The notes: generated by a model not told the origin, from the sequence alone. Positions 22,302 to 37,714 are shown, counted from the first letter of the stretch. The stretch: 64,000 bases of DNA from Rhodocollybia butyracea (GCA_015501585.1 JADNRY010000089.1:124001-188000); one strand, 5' to 3'. Made by a program: numbers and translations.

Positions 22302-25300
22302 TCATACATCAACAGACACCGCACGACTAGACCTATCATCTTCATCATGATCATTGTTGGCAATGAGAGCCGATCCAAGGGCCCTTCCCAATGCAAGCGC
22401 AAGCGGAATTGGGACAGCATTACCGATTTCTTTGTAGGCCTGAAAATTATAGAATACGAAGCACAGGTCAATGGCTAAAATGAGCAAGAAAACAAGACTT
22501 ATCAGTTTACAAAGTACGTACGAGTTTGGCCTCCATTACCGAAAACGTCCTCATAAAAGTATAATCATCGGGAAAGCCTTGGGAACGGGCGTATTCGAGA
22601 ACAGTGATAATTCGCTTTTGCTTAAAGAGAATCCTGGTAAACATCTCATATCGAGGTAAAACAAAGAAATGTTGCTTACTGTAGGATGAAGGATACGACA
22701 AAACTTAATATTTGGGCTACATTTGGTCATTGATGTGGTAAAACATTCATTTGGATCAAGTCGTCCGTAATAAGCTTTAAATTCAAAAGCTTGAGTGTCA
22801 CCAGTTGGAGATCAGCAGAGAATATAACCAACTGTGCGTAGGATGCGGCTTCTTTCGGTGAAGTTCGAATGGGATATCTATGAAGAGGAGTCGAACACCG
22901 ATGAAACATATGCAATAAAATCAGGCTTCACCCCAGTGACAAGCTCGAGGCTTGAACGGAACTGTCGTTGTGCTAAAGAACACACGGAGAATATAGTAGA
23001 AATATTGGACAATAAAGCAAGATTAGCATACCATTCAACAATCTTTGAACTATAGGTAGGTGTAACGTGTTCTTGAACTTCGGCATTTTCTGGCATGTTA
23101 CGCCTCATCATCCGCTGGAAATCATTCATAGGAGGGTGGGCATATTTGGCATCTCGAAAGCCAGGAAGAGTCTTGCACTCCCCTGTGACGGCACAAAATG
23201 CAGGCCAGTGGACCCGTCTCCGGATTTTTGCTTTTTCAATGTCAAGATCTGTGGCAGGGATGATACGATGTGGGTTCTTCCTAATCAGCGAATCAGGTCA
23301 ATAGGGCCTGCTGGTGTACGGGAGAAGGAAATACTTACCAGTCAAAACCAGGCTATGCAGATAAAAGAAACATAAGAATAAACCCTTCCGAGATGAGCAA
23401 CTAATCGCATACCAAATCTCCAATAGCATCATTGACAGTTACTGCCTTGAATGGTGCAAAAGACTGGCTTTCATCGGGATCTAGAGACCGAGTAACCTTG
23501 TTCAATTTCAGATCATCGAATTCAAGAATCTTGTAGTCTTTTGCTCTATATGCGTGAGTTGGTACAGGGAACTCTGGCATCTTTAACCCTTGCTTAGTTG
23601 CCCAAAAAATAACCCGTTCTCGGCTTTGAGGTGCGCCATAATTGGCAGCTTGGAGAACTTTGACTTGAACCTGGTAGCTAAATCAAAAACGGTGAGGTCA
23701 GGCAAGACAAAAAAAACTGAAGCGATTCACCCTAATCCAACAAGAGCACGAACGATGAGCTTGAAAACCCCATGTCGAATCCCGCCAACTATATTTCGGC
23801 CCCTCTTGGCTTGTTTTCCTAAAAGCTGATAACGGAGGATCCCAACAACATTTTCTAGGAGAACATATTTTGGCTGGAGATGCTCTACAAAGGAGAGCAT
23901 TGTGAATGGGTATGTGGCACTATAATGAATTCAGACATGAAAAACAAAACTCAAAGGAAGATTCATACCGTTCATCATCTTCTTTCTGCAGCAGAAAATA
24001 AAGCTGTAAGTAGTGCATATATGAAATGAAGTGCAACATACAGGACTGTGGTTGGCAGCACTGAAAGCCTGACAGGGTGGACCTAGGAGAAGGCAAGTCA
24101 AGTGGTATACAGATAAGAAAAGAATCTTGATCCATACCTCCAGAAATCAGGTCAATTTTCCCTAGCTTCAGGAAAGATTTCTGGTTGCTCCCGACTGGAA
24201 GAGGCTTCACATCTTTCCCATGTACAATCTTGTTGAGCAGCTCATTCACATCCTCAACATACACAGCAGTGTTAGAATGGTTTGCCCTTTGTTCAAACAG
24301 ACAATTAATCAAAATTCATTGGCATTTCCACTTAGTACTCACTTGTAGGTCTCGGCAGCATGTGGGATCCATTCAACAGCCCCTACTGTCTCCACAAATC
24401 CAGACATGTCAAGCCCAGTTCCAAGTCCCCCTGCACCTAGAAGTGCATTAGAGAAGTGAAAAACTTTCAGGTCTATCAATCCTTACCAGCAAAGAGTTCC
24501 AAGGCTGGGATAGGTAAGAGATCAGCTTGTGCACGTAGTAGGTCCTTTTGTTCTTCCAGGCAAGGTGCACATTGGTCAAGTTTTGAATTCAAGATATAGT
24601 AGTGATCCCGCTCTGCTATCCAATTTGTGATGCCAGGCGCTGATTTTGAACGAAAGTACAACACATAACATTTGCCCTGGACGCGATCAAATGATACCAA
24701 TTCTTCAGCGTCACCCAGAGCAAGCAAGCGCTACAAAAGAATGTAATTGTTAGTAAAATCTACGTTACTAAGTTAAAAAAACATACATCATTGGTTGAAT
24801 GGAGTTCTGGATTGAGCATCCGAACTCGAAATTTTGGCACTCCATTGTGCTTCGTGGGAGGAATGATTGCCATCACCTGGGCTATACTCAACAGAACTTC
24901 ATCACCAACAGGGCATAGGTAGACGAAATCATGAATATGATAGTCTACTCCAAAGTGTGAGACGCCTGTCTTCCAGCTTTCAATGAATCGTATGGTCTTG
25001 CGAAACTCTGCCCTGCCTTGCAAAATACAGGAATGGCACATACGATGCGCAGGTGAAAATGCACCATCAGCAGCTACCTCTTCTGCTGTAGGCAAGTCAG
25101 TAAACTTGGTGTCTTGATCATTCCATATATGCCTGCACAAAGATAAATGACTGGATACATCATTAGATGAAAAGAACGCACTGGCAATAATAACGTTCTC
25201 CATCTGGATCTTGATCGTCAGGCTTTTCAAGCTCGCCCGGAACAAGAAAGTCGACATCAATTTTGCGATAAATAACATCAAGAGGTTGGTTAGAGCATTC

Positions 25301-26704
25301 ATTAGTAAGATATAGGGACCTCGAGTTTGCAACTTCTTGCATCAATGTCTTGGAACCATGTTCCAACCATTGACCATGGAACATCTTAGATTCCAAGTCC
25401 AAGTCGTCAAAAATATAGGATATACGGATGAACCTGAAGTAAGAGAGTCAATGTAAAGCATCTTGAAAAGCAATAGAATATCACCAGTATATATTAGCAT
25501 TTTTATTTACCGATTGTGATGCTCCACTCTGATAATTTTTCTGACGGCCTTTTCGCTCATCAGGGCCAGGTTCCACCATAACAACATCACCAACCTGCAA
25601 AATGACTTTAGACCAAGAGAATGACAGGATAAAAATTTGAAGATACAGTGTACTTTGCCCCATCCATAGTAACACTGTCATAATAGACTTTCTCATCTTC
25701 TTCATCTAGCTTAGTACCCCAGAGGATTGATTTTGGATTCCCTTCATGTGATTTATGTGGTAGTTCTGGTTCACCCCAGTCCTCAAGAAGTTCAGTCCCA
25801 ACCACCTCGAACTCATTACGGAAGAATGGCCCGATGGCTCGAAAAACTCCAGGAGTCACAGTGGGTTTCACAGTGGATTTTGTGGTGAGTTTTAGTACCT
25901 TCGTCGAAGTTTTTGTTTGTTGGCTCTCCGAAAATTCACGCCCTCTTCCTCTTCATCTTCAGAATCAACACTTAGGGACTCTTCAGATGACGAGACATCA
26001 GTAGCTGTAGCGGTATCATGATATGAAGACGTTGATGCTGGTGAGCGAGTTCTTTTTGAAGGCTAAAGAACCAGAACACAAAAATGAAATATATGAGCAA
26101 ACGAGCAGAATGAACAAACCGTTGAACTCGCTGTCCGTGATATTGACTTCAGCTTCGATGGTGTGAATGACAGTGTGCGAGGAGGTTTTGGTTTTGTGAC
26201 TGGCAGAGCCTGAACAATCAGAACATAATAGGATTGTCAAGAATGGGAGAATGAGTGAGCAAAGAAATGAACAAACCGATGAACCCGATCTTCTCATATT
26301 CTGCGTTTTGTGTGAAGTTGATTCAAGGGTCAAAGGTTCAGAGTGAGGTAGGGTGGATACTTTTTTGACAGATTCTGGCTTTGGAACTTCAACATGGGAC
26401 AGTGTTTTCTACACGAACAAGAAAGATAAGCTAAGAACGTGATGGGGGTTGCAGATCTTTCAGCATACCACAATGCGGCGCTTTTTCGGAGAGGGAGTTG
26501 GGGGCACAGCGGTTTCAGCGAGCAATCGTTTAAGAGTATTGGATGATGGACCAGGAGATTTTGTGAGGTCAACTGCCATAGATGTAAAGTCAATCAGTCA
26601 AAAGTTTTCAGTGAGAAAAGTATAATGCGCGTACCTAGGCCTGCTGCCTGTAATTCCTGTAATAACGCCTTTCGGCCATCTTCGACCCCTTTTTCGTAAG
26701 ACAT
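22302..26704 (-). CDS. DNA (cytosine-5) methyltransferase, DNMT1-type with BAH domains
   Basis: Nuclear C5-cytosine DNA methyltransferase. Order from the ATG at 26704: a disordered basic N-terminus with KKRRIV, several Ser/Pro-rich exons, the segment ELLEDWGEPELP, a first BAH domain (VGDVVMVEPGPDERKG through WFIRISYIFDD), a second BAH domain (DFVYLCPVGDEVLLSIAQVM), then the catalytic domain. Catalytic motifs: I LELFAGAGGLGTGLDMSGF; IV GKIDLISGGPPCQAFSAANH with the catalytic Cys; VI YVLLENVVGILR; VIII APQSRERVIFW; IX ITVLEYARSQGFPDDYTF; X KEIGNAVPIPLALALGRALG. The target-recognition part needs tiny introns between 22690 and 23060. Frames rejoin as KPRACHWD|IPFELHRKK and RLDPNECFTTS, HPT|QKRIITV. 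All key residues are present, so it is probably active. More than ten introns make exact exons approximate. Confidence 0.92.
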
Positions 26705-28126
26705 ACTCAAATATGCTTAGGATAAATAATTCAGACTGGAGACACGGGGTATGCGCGTTGAAAGCGAGTGTGTAGAAAGAGAAAGATAAAGAGAAAGAGT
26801 TGAACGCGTTTCGGCCGGAGTAAGTGGGCCGCCGTCAAACTTGTTTCAAAATCTCTTCATTCATCTTCACTGGAGATGTTTCGCTTCGACATTTACTCCA
26901 TGCATTTCCGTCCACCGTGCTGACACCTACTTCTTTGGAACGGGCTGGCACCTCTCGTCTGTCTCAGTTTGGCAATTGGATATTTGACTACAACGAACCA
27001 TTTGAGTCTTTTTGTTGGGTTTGGTGTGAAAACCTGCGTGGTTCTTATGCTTACACCGCCTACTCCAGTGTTCCAATGGCTTGACTCTTGGACTCTTGGC
27101 AGCCTTGCGAATGGGCTCGTAGGCCTACATCCAGATACAAGCGAAACAAACAGTGGAAATCTCGCTGATGACAACCAGATCCCCAAGCCTCAATGTTTCA
27201 ACAGCGACCGCGTTGGCGAATTATTTCGCTGACAATGACATCGTTGTTCCAAAATCTCAACCTTCTCTTTTCTCCCTGTCTTCGCACCACTTCCGACATT
27301 CCACATGGACCCATTTGTCCTCTACTCTCCTAGTATACATTCCTACATCGAGTCCAATGTACCCTCCCATATCTCATCCGCTCGTGTCACCCACCTTACC
27401 AACATCGACCTCTCCATGAAGACATTGACCCACCAGAGTACCCATATTTTCGTTCCTTCTATGCGTATCCAGCGTTGGTCCAACTATGCGCACGCCACAA
27501 TTACATACATGCTTCACGCGCTTCCTTCGTTCTGGTGATTGAAAGCCGTGGTGCTCATTTGGATGCCATTGTGGAAGACGCTCATCATGTCTTTGTACAT
27601 TGTCCTATCTTTCACACCCTTCGTGATCAGTGCATTTATGGACCGAGCATTTATCCTCTTGTGTGATAATGATGCTTGGCTACTGGCCAGAGTAATACTC
27701 CACATTGCACTCGTGAGGTTTCGAAAACGGTAGAGGCTTTATGAGTTCGCGTTAGGATCCACACTTGCTGGCATACGATACTTAGTCGGTTGGTGGGTCA
27801 CATTTGGGGTGATTACAGTCGACGGACTCGGCCATTATGGAAGAGGACAGGTGTACCCTTTGAACTCATCACCCCCATCTCATATCACTTACATCCTTTA
27901 AGACGTAGAAACGAGCTAACGAGGTGTGGTTTACTATCCCTGAGTTACCCAATCATAATGTAGACAGCCAATGAAAAACCTGTTTACTTGTTTGAGACGC
28001 AAGGTGCGTACCAAGTGGTAGCATTTAGCAATCACAATTGGTATAAGGTACATACAACACAGATTTGTAACCAAAACAACAAAAAGCAAGGTATATACAA
28101 TATCGAACATAACTAGTCTATCATCC
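26705..28126. other. Spacer with possible non-LTR retroelement relic
   Basis: Between the methyltransferase promoter and the MCM7 3' end lies about 900 bp (26824-27740) of plus-strand, broken frames. One fragment near 27560-27640 reads EDAHHVFVHCPIFHTLRDQ. It resembles the reverse-transcriptase-associated zinc-binding region found at the C-terminus of non-LTR elements. Frames on either side are interrupted by stops. No reverse transcriptase core was found, so this is at best a short decayed tail. From 27740 to 28126 nothing is recognisable. Confidence 0.3.
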
Positions 28127-30898
<2,772 letters not shown>

Positions 30899-31044
30899 AT
30901 TATAGAGAGAGGTTGAAGCCAATAACTGGCCAAATGAAGGTGGTGAAAGAAGAACAAGCCTTCGAAGTTGTGATCACATGATCTTGAGGGCGCTTTTTTT
31001 GACACTCCAGTCAACTTCGAGTCGTTCAAGTCCATCGGACCATC
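30899..31044. promoter_or_regulatory. Short divergent promoter (MCM7 / GluRS)
   Basis: 146 bp between start codons of two essential genes on opposite strands. It includes ATGATCTTGAGGGCGC at about 30978 and a T-run. No canonical MCB (ACGCGT) box is visible, although MCM genes are often cell-cycle regulated. Confidence 0.55.
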
Positions 31045-33744
31045 ATGGCTGCAGGAACTCTAACGTTGTCCTCGAAACTTTCACCATTTCCTTACTCTGC
31101 TGTTGGAATCGCCTCCTACACTGAAAAAGCTGAAATTATTTTTGATGAAGCAGCGACCGGAGTTTCATTGGACTTGAACGGATCGAAAATCGATAACGAA
31201 GAAGAAATTGTTCATGCTTTGGCAAAAGCTGGAGGCCTCTCTGAAGACAGTGCAAAGGTGGGTCTATGCATGATCTGTGCGCTTTTGATATCTAATCGTG
31301 TAGACATCTTCTTTCTTTGCTCTGGCTAAAACTCTACGAACCGTGACTGCCGTCCCAGAAATCATGACCGGTTTAAACTCTCTCGATGACCATCTGGCAT
31401 GGCGAACTTTTGTTATCGGTCACACCCTCACATCTGCTGATTGGATTCTCTGGGGTGCTTTGAAATGTAGGGTAACTTTTGCTTGTATCAGCAACTGTTT
31501 TGTTGAATTCATTGATCTAGCTAGCCCCAAGATTGTAGGGCTCCTCAAAAACGGCAAACACGTCCATTTGAGTCGCTGGTACTCTCATATCGAGTCCCTT
31601 GATTCCACACAAGCTGCTCTTGCAGGGCTTACCGCCGCCAAGGCCACCAAGGCTCGTGGAACAAAAGTTGCTGCTGGCTTCGCGTTAGGTTTGGAGGGTG
31701 CTGAGATAGGAAAAGTTGTCACTCGTTTTCCTCCAGAACCCAGTGGTTATCTCCATATCGGACACGCGAAAGCTGCCATGTTGAACCAATACTTTGCAAA
31801 GATGTACCAAGGGAAGATGATTATCCGATTTGATGACACAAATCCGTCTAAAGAAAGGGTATGTTATGATTTATACTTCAAGCCCTATTACACCTTACTT
31901 GTTTTCAGACTGAGTTTGAGGACACCATTCTTGAAGACCTTAAGCTTCTTGAAATCCGAGGCGACGTCGTTACACATACCTCGGACTACTTTGATCAACT
32001 CCACGATCTTGCTATTAAGATGATCGACATTGGAAAAGCCTACGCCGACGATACCGAAAGAGAACAGGTACGTCCCGCGTAACAACAAACCTTGACTCAA
32101 CTGTGATATTTTACCATCAGATGCAACATGAACGACGAGAGGGTATCGCTTCCGCTCACCGAGAGGACAGCGTCGAAGACAACCTCAAACATTTCGCGGA
32201 GATGAAGACTGGCTCCACTGAAGGTCTTCGGTGGTGTATTCGCGCGAAAATGAGCGTAGATGACCCCAATAAGGCCTTGCGAGACCCCGTCATATACAGA
32301 TGTAATCCTATTCCTCATCATCGTACCGGGTAATTTTTCCACCTGTTTGAATCTATCATCGCTGAAGCTGGTAACAGGGATAAATGGAAAATATATCCAA
32401 CATACGACTTTGCCTGTCCCGTCGTCGACTCTATCGAAGGCGTTACTCACGCACTGAGGACCAACGAGTACCGTGACAGAAACCCTCAGTACTGGTGGAT
32501 GATTGATGCCCTAGGATTGCGCAAAGTTAAAATTTGGGATTTCAGGTTCGTGAACTTGCTTCAAATATTACACCTCAGTTGACGATCTAAATATAGCCGC
32601 TTAAACTTCATCTACACCTTGCTATCAAAGCGCAAGCTTCATGAATTCGTCAACAACGGTCAAGTACGCGGATGGGATGACCCTCGTTTTCCAACTGTCC
32701 GTGGTATTCGCCGACGTGGTCTTGCCGTCGAGGCTCTGCGGCAATTCATGCTGCTGCAAGGTCCGTCACAAGCCATCGTCTCTCTCGAATGGGACACTAT
32801 ATGGTCGCTCAATAAGAAGGTTGTGGACCCTATCGCCCCCCGTCATTGGGCTATCATTGAAGATAAAAAGTGCGATTCCGTTCATGTACAAAAATTGATT
32901 CAAGTGCTAACTCGATGTAGGGTACCTGTGATAATCAAAGGTGGTCCTTCTGGTGTTGAAGTGAAAACACTGCCAAAGCACAAAAAGAACCCTGACGTTG
33001 GCGATAAAAAGACAGTGTACTCGTCAACGATTCTAGTTGACCAAGAAGATGCCCAGTCGTTCGAAGATCAGGAAGAGGTAAGGCTACCTTGAATCTACTC
33101 TTATCCCATACCACAATCATTTTTGCTTCCCTCAGATCACCCTCATGGATTGGGGCAACGCCATTGTTCGTTCCAAGTCGGTGGATGCTTCTGGCACTGT
33201 CACCTCCATCGAAATGGACCTTTATCTTGAAGGAGATTTCAAAAAAACTAAAAAGAAAATCACCTGGCTCGCTCAACCCTCTTCTCAGTACCCCTTAATC
33301 CCCGTCACCCTCCTCGACTACGACTACCTCATTACAAAGAAAAAGTTGGAGGAAACTGACAACGTCAAGGACTTTATCACCCCAGTTACGGAGTTCAAAG
33401 AGTTTGCATTGGCCGATGCTAACGTGAAGGATCTCAAAAAGGGTGACTACCTACAGTTTGAGCGGAAAGCGTACTTCATATTTGACGGCGAGAATAAGGA
33501 GGATGGGAGGCTGGAGTTCATTAAGATTCCTGATGGGAAGGCCGCGAATTTGGCTAGTAAGGCGGGCCCTGCGCAATCGCAGCCTGTGGCAGCGAATGCG
33601 GGAAAATCGGCGAGCACGGTAGGGAGTTCGGTCATTGGGAATACGACGAAGATGTATAAAGTTGACAAGGTGTACGGAGAAAATGTTGATCTTGAAAAGG
33701 ACGCGACAAGTATGTATAAAGTGGATAGTATCTACAATGTTTAA
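31045..33744 (+). CDS. Glutamyl-tRNA synthetase, cytosolic
   Basis: Charges tRNA-Glu in the cytosol (eukaryotic GlxRS class I). A GST-like N-terminal domain (about residues 1-170, including [20 protein letters not shown]) precedes the catalytic domain. Motif 1 is [19 protein letters not shown], followed by [12 protein letters not shown]. The KMSKS-equivalent is [11 protein letters not shown] after [24 protein letters not shown] and the anticodon-binding beta-barrels ([28 protein letters not shown]) follow. The C-terminus carries two similar units, [12 protein letters not shown] and [12 protein letters not shown]. Six or so short introns; the one at 32070-32120 separates EREQ from MQHERREG. 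The gene appears intact. A few Met-rich alternative starts exist, but 31045 fits the family. Confidence 0.96.
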
Positions 33745-34111
33745 TCACCGCGACGTCACTTCGTCTCGTATATATTGACTTTTCAGGTCGATGAACCCAA
33801 CGTGGGATCAAAACAGAAAGATGAACGTTTCCGAGCAGCTTACGAAAAATGCCATTCTTCGCGTCCCACTACCTTCAGATAGGAATATTCAAGGATTTCA
33901 CTGAGTACCAACTTGCAAGAACTTACATCATCGGCTCTCTGCTCTACCATGGGGTCGTCTTCTCGTATCCGTTAAAGTTCTGCCAGATGAAGTCCTACCC
34001 CGAATATTATCGTGCCTCGGACTCGGAGAATATCATGACTCTTAGCGTTTCTTCTCTTAGCCTGCCGGTGTAGCCCGCTTTCTCACAAACTTGCATGATC
34101 ACTGGCAATTT
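33745..34111. other. Spacer after GluRS
   Basis: Holds the GluRS 3' end and a 74-codon plus frame (33849-34073) without recognisable content. Confidence 0.4.
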
Positions 34112-34939
34112 CTACCTAGTACTAAAGGCATTCTTGGAACAGCTTTCGGGGGAGGGACTGCTTTCACCCCGGGTAAATATCTGCACCAGGCTCATCCCGA
34201 GTCTGAAGGCCGAGGACCTACCGCTTGGCACATGGGAATGTCCTTGATGTATCGTCTCTGATTTTGCATAAGGCTGGTCCATGGAATGACAGGGAAAGAC
34301 CTCACCATTGTTTACAGCGTAGTTGACGATGACAGTTCGGTCGCCTTCCATGCCTATTCTGATGATGCTCAATATTGAACGTTTGAACGTTGAAGTCGTT
34401 AGTGCACCCGAGCTACGATAATTATTCTGGATGAATGCCGGTTGGTACACATCCGCCACGATTGCGAGAATGTCCATAATTTGACACTGGAGCGAGGACT
34501 TAGTAGCATCTTTCTCGGCAACTGTAGTCCATTTTGAAGGAGAAGTCGTGGCGAGACGTTAATCAGTTGGTATTGGAAGCAGATTGGAAGTCAATTGCGT
34601 ACTTTTGAAATTCTTCTGGAGATAAATCATATACTTCCGTCATGGTTCTTCAGCCTTATGGAATTCTATGCACTGCGTCGTTGTATTGATAGGTGACACT
34701 GTTCATGATTCACCATCTTGAGATGTCGCTGATCTTTTGTTACTTGATACTGAAGAGATGAACTTGAAAGACGTGGGTTTATTTCCATCCGAGGCATTTT
34801 TGACTCTGATCGTGACGTTGTACCCTGGCTCGAAATAGCCAACTTTGACGATCCTCAAGATGATTTGCGACGTCTCGTGGAAGCTTGTAAGGAGCTGGAG
34901 AATACGGGTGATTTGCTTGTAAAGTTCACCGCGGGTCAA
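34112..34939 (-). CDS. Possible small gene(s) of unknown function
   Basis: Three minus-strand frames lie in series: 34939-34703 (MTRGELYKQITRILQLLTSF), a short start at about 34640 (MTEVYDLSPEEFQKYA), and 34477-34112 (MDILAIVADVYQPAFIQNNY, later RTVIVNYAVNNGE). A typical fungal branch site (CTGATTAAC) sits between the second and third, suggesting an intron from GTACGC to CTACAG. However, the phases I tried do not join cleanly. It could be one spliced gene, two small genes, or a decayed gene. I do not recognise any domain. Confidence 0.28.
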
Positions 34940-35186
34940 AAAAAAGTTGCGCGATAGAGGCGCCGCATTACTTCATTCTTCATGTCCTCTCAATCTATAG
35001 TGGGTAGGTAGGCTTTTAAACTTGGTGTAATAAGATCCACAAACAGTGTCTGGTGCAAGCGAACGACTTCTACTTAAGTACATGATTTCATTAAGCTACA
35101 TAAGGTACTATATACATACATACAATTTTGCAGGAGATGCAAATAATTAATTCCAAACGTTACAGCATCATTAAGAACATACTCAA

Positions 35187-36117
35187 TCAGACATTGTCAA
35201 AGAGTTGGATATGGAACTCGCGCCAGTCGATGTTGGAGAGGTCTCCGTCCTCCCCGTTCTCGTAAGGCGACTCGAGGATGCTCGAACTCTCTTCGGGGAA
35301 AGAGTGATCGAACTTGTCGCTATTCGTGGGGATGAAATACGATCCAGAGTTACGCGAGGGGCCGTGTCCATGCGGATAAGCTTGAGGAGGGAGAGAGTGT
35401 ATAGAGTGTATAGAAGTAGCTCTCTCCCGCTTCGAGAAGCTCATAAAAGAGTGCAAAGAGGAGCCAGAGAACGATATGTATGACTGGTGTCTCGCCCGTG
35501 CAGGAACGGATACTGAGGACGACGAGTCGCTGAGATCGATGAAGAAGGATTTGGAATCAGGTGATGAGCTGAAGGGATCTATGCTATTCGCATTGGAGTA
35601 GCTACAGTCACATATTGAGCATCAGAGGACACAATATTGAAGGAAAAAGCACGTACTGTGGGCGAAAGGAGGAGTTATGCGTGGTAGGTGAATTTGGCCA
35701 ATCGGAAGAATTGGTGCGAATATGAGGGCGTCGTCGCGTTTTCGTGTCATCGAATTGCATAAAGGACCGTGGCTCAGACACTCCTGGGGTAATTTTATCG
35801 AACAGTTTGGTAGAAAACTCGATAAATGAGGAACGTCTCCTCTGCTTGTCGGTAGATGAAGAAGGCGCTGAGCTGCTGGAATTCAAATCCTGGTGCAACT
35901 TTGGGCTTCGTATACCAGTCTTTTCGTTGGTTTCTGTAGACTGCCATCGGAAACTCGACCGTTTCGAGGGAGTCTGAGTGGTGGGACTGATACTGGATAT
36001 GGAATACGTAGAGACAGGCCTTGGACGAGTAGTAGTAGCCTTCTTCGAGGTTATCCGAAATCCAGAAGAAAAAAAGTCGGAGTAACCACCAACGCGAGAC
36101 CTAGTAGGAGCCTGCAT
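35187..36117 (-). CDS. Ser-rich disordered protein, unknown function
   Basis: Two exons. The first (36117 to about 35656) begins MQAPTRSRVGGYSDFFSSGF and is dominated by Ser, Thr, Arg and Pro, with QRRRSSFIEFSTKLFDKITP as its only hydrophobic-aromatic segment. It ends RPQ before a GTACGT donor. The second exon starts YSNANSIDPFSSSPDS and ends GDLSNIDWREFHIQLFDNV. The coherent composition across the junction and the clean donor support a real gene. RRRSSF and KRERATS resemble basophilic kinase sites, so a phosphoregulated adaptor is possible, but this is inference and no family is recognised. Confidence 0.6.
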
Positions 36118-36728
36118 CCTTTGTGATGCAAGTTACAAGCCAAAGGCCTTATTATATAGACCAATAAACGGAACATAGGATCACCGTCCCGAATTTAAAC
36201 AACTAGCGCTGCTATTGGGGAACCGGTAGCTCGACAACGACAGGTGACCAGTGATCGACATAGCAAATGGACCCATTCTAATGTGAGAAGGCGATGTTTG
36301 ATGAAGAAAAACTAACTCTGAACTAACTGCCTGATGTGCCTCTGTTCTGAATAATCAATCCTCCACCTTCAACGTCAACCCCGCAGTAGAGCCGCTGGCA
36401 TGGCGAGCGCTCCTTATAACAATGCGGGCCCGGAGTCGGAGTATTCGAAACGAAAAGAGCGGTTTCATCGTAAATAGCCAGAGCGCTTCCGAAGAGAATA
36501 CCCTGGAGAGCAATTAACGTCGAAATAATTTAGTTGGAGGCAGAAAGATCATCAAGATGGAGACAGAGGATGGCTATGACCGATATCTCCAGAGAAGATG
36601 GAGAGCATGCTCCGAGTCTGATCACCACGCAGCGCATATGAAGAGGGTAAATCATAGTCTCTAATTATAAAACCTCGCGGATAGATATCGAGGAACAGAC
36701 GCGCAGCGAGAACTAGACCAAATGTTGA
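36118..36728. other. Spacer
   Basis: Lies between the Ser-rich gene start and the COA6 3' end. No coding support; TGACC/GGACC-type short repeats only. Confidence 0.4.
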
Positions 36729-37069
36729 CTATCGCTTGGCGTTCTGAGCTTGGGTGTTAGCCTGAGCCAATCTGTCCTTCTGCGCTTCTGCAATAACTCG
36801 TCTTTGATTAAAATATTCAATCTGCATCGCATAAAAAAGTTGATCACAAATAACTAGTAAAGCGGGAACAGACTTGCCCAGCTTTTAGCACAGTTTTGTT
36901 CGTAAGTTTTGCTCTCTGGCGCACATGCACCGCTTTTGTTCTCGTCTCCAGGCTTCACAACCGCGATACCGTCCAGACAAGCAAAATATTGGTCCCTAGC
37001 TTCCCAACATCTTTGGCGGTCCTCTCGGGTTGGAGCTGTTTCTTCTTTCTTCGAGGAAAAGGGCCACAT
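36729..37069 (-). CDS. Cytochrome c oxidase assembly factor 6 (COA6-like)
   Basis: Small intermembrane-space protein of the CHCH class that helps copper delivery to cytochrome c oxidase subunit 2. The protein starts MWPFSSKKEETAPTREDRQR and carries CWEARDQYFAC (Cx9C) and CAPESKTYEQNC (Cx10C). The Cx9C plus Cx10C pair is the COA6 signature rather than the twin Cx9C of COX6B. Exon 2 reads IEYFNQRRVIAEAQKDRLAQ and ends QAQNAKR. The intron (36822-36877) begins GCAAGT: only this GC-AG splice gives KSW|IEYFNQRR, matching family sequence (QW-IKYF-DKRR), because the nearby GT leads to a stop. Length is about 94 aa, as expected. Confidence 0.9.
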
Positions 37070-37638
37070 AGATGGATGCCACGTTGTGTTGAAACTAAGC
37101 GCCTATGAGGCGCCCTGCCCTGCGCCATCGTTTCTCCCGTTTTCCACTCCACAAAACTGAATTTACTGATTCCAGGAACAGATCTCTAAGCCACTGCTGC
37201 GAAACCAAAAAAAAACGCCTTTCAAAGTGTAACGCGACTCAATGATGTACGAATGCATCAGGAAAAACCTAATTGTGATATGTGGTCAGTTTGACTGCAT
37301 ATTACAGATACGGAATGTATGAAGGATGTTGCGCTCATCCTCAGTTCCATGCGGCATGGGACTTAATCAACAGGGACCATGGCCCAACCCCAGTCGGGTA
37401 CAAACGGACAAGGCGGTTCAATCATGCATCATCCACCTCATATACCGTACGCAATGCCTTCCTTTTGAGGCCTTTTCGTTATATTAGACTAATACAACTC
37501 GATGATCTCATGATTATGTGCGAGTTTCACCTACGCACTTTGTTTCTGCCTCAAGAATAAACACAAATTTGTGTATTTGCGGAGACCATGAGATGCAACA
37601 ACTCACAAAAATTACTAACAAGTGGAGCCTCTCCAGCG
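37070..37638. other. Spacer between COA6 and secreted protein copy 2
   Basis: No coding support. Short frames (for example 37282-37560) lack family resemblance. Confidence 0.4.
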
Positions 37639-37647
37639 ATACAAAAG
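37639..37647 (+). promoter_or_regulatory. TATA-like element of secreted protein copy 2
   Basis: ATACAAAAG about 70 nt before the ATG. It is a weaker version of the TATAAAAGA found at the same place before copies 3 and 4. Confidence 0.35.
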
Positions 37648-37714
37648 CGCTCTGGAGTTCGTTTTTCCGCTTCCCTCAAGGCTCACGCAAACCCAGATCC
37701 TCTATTGAACAACA

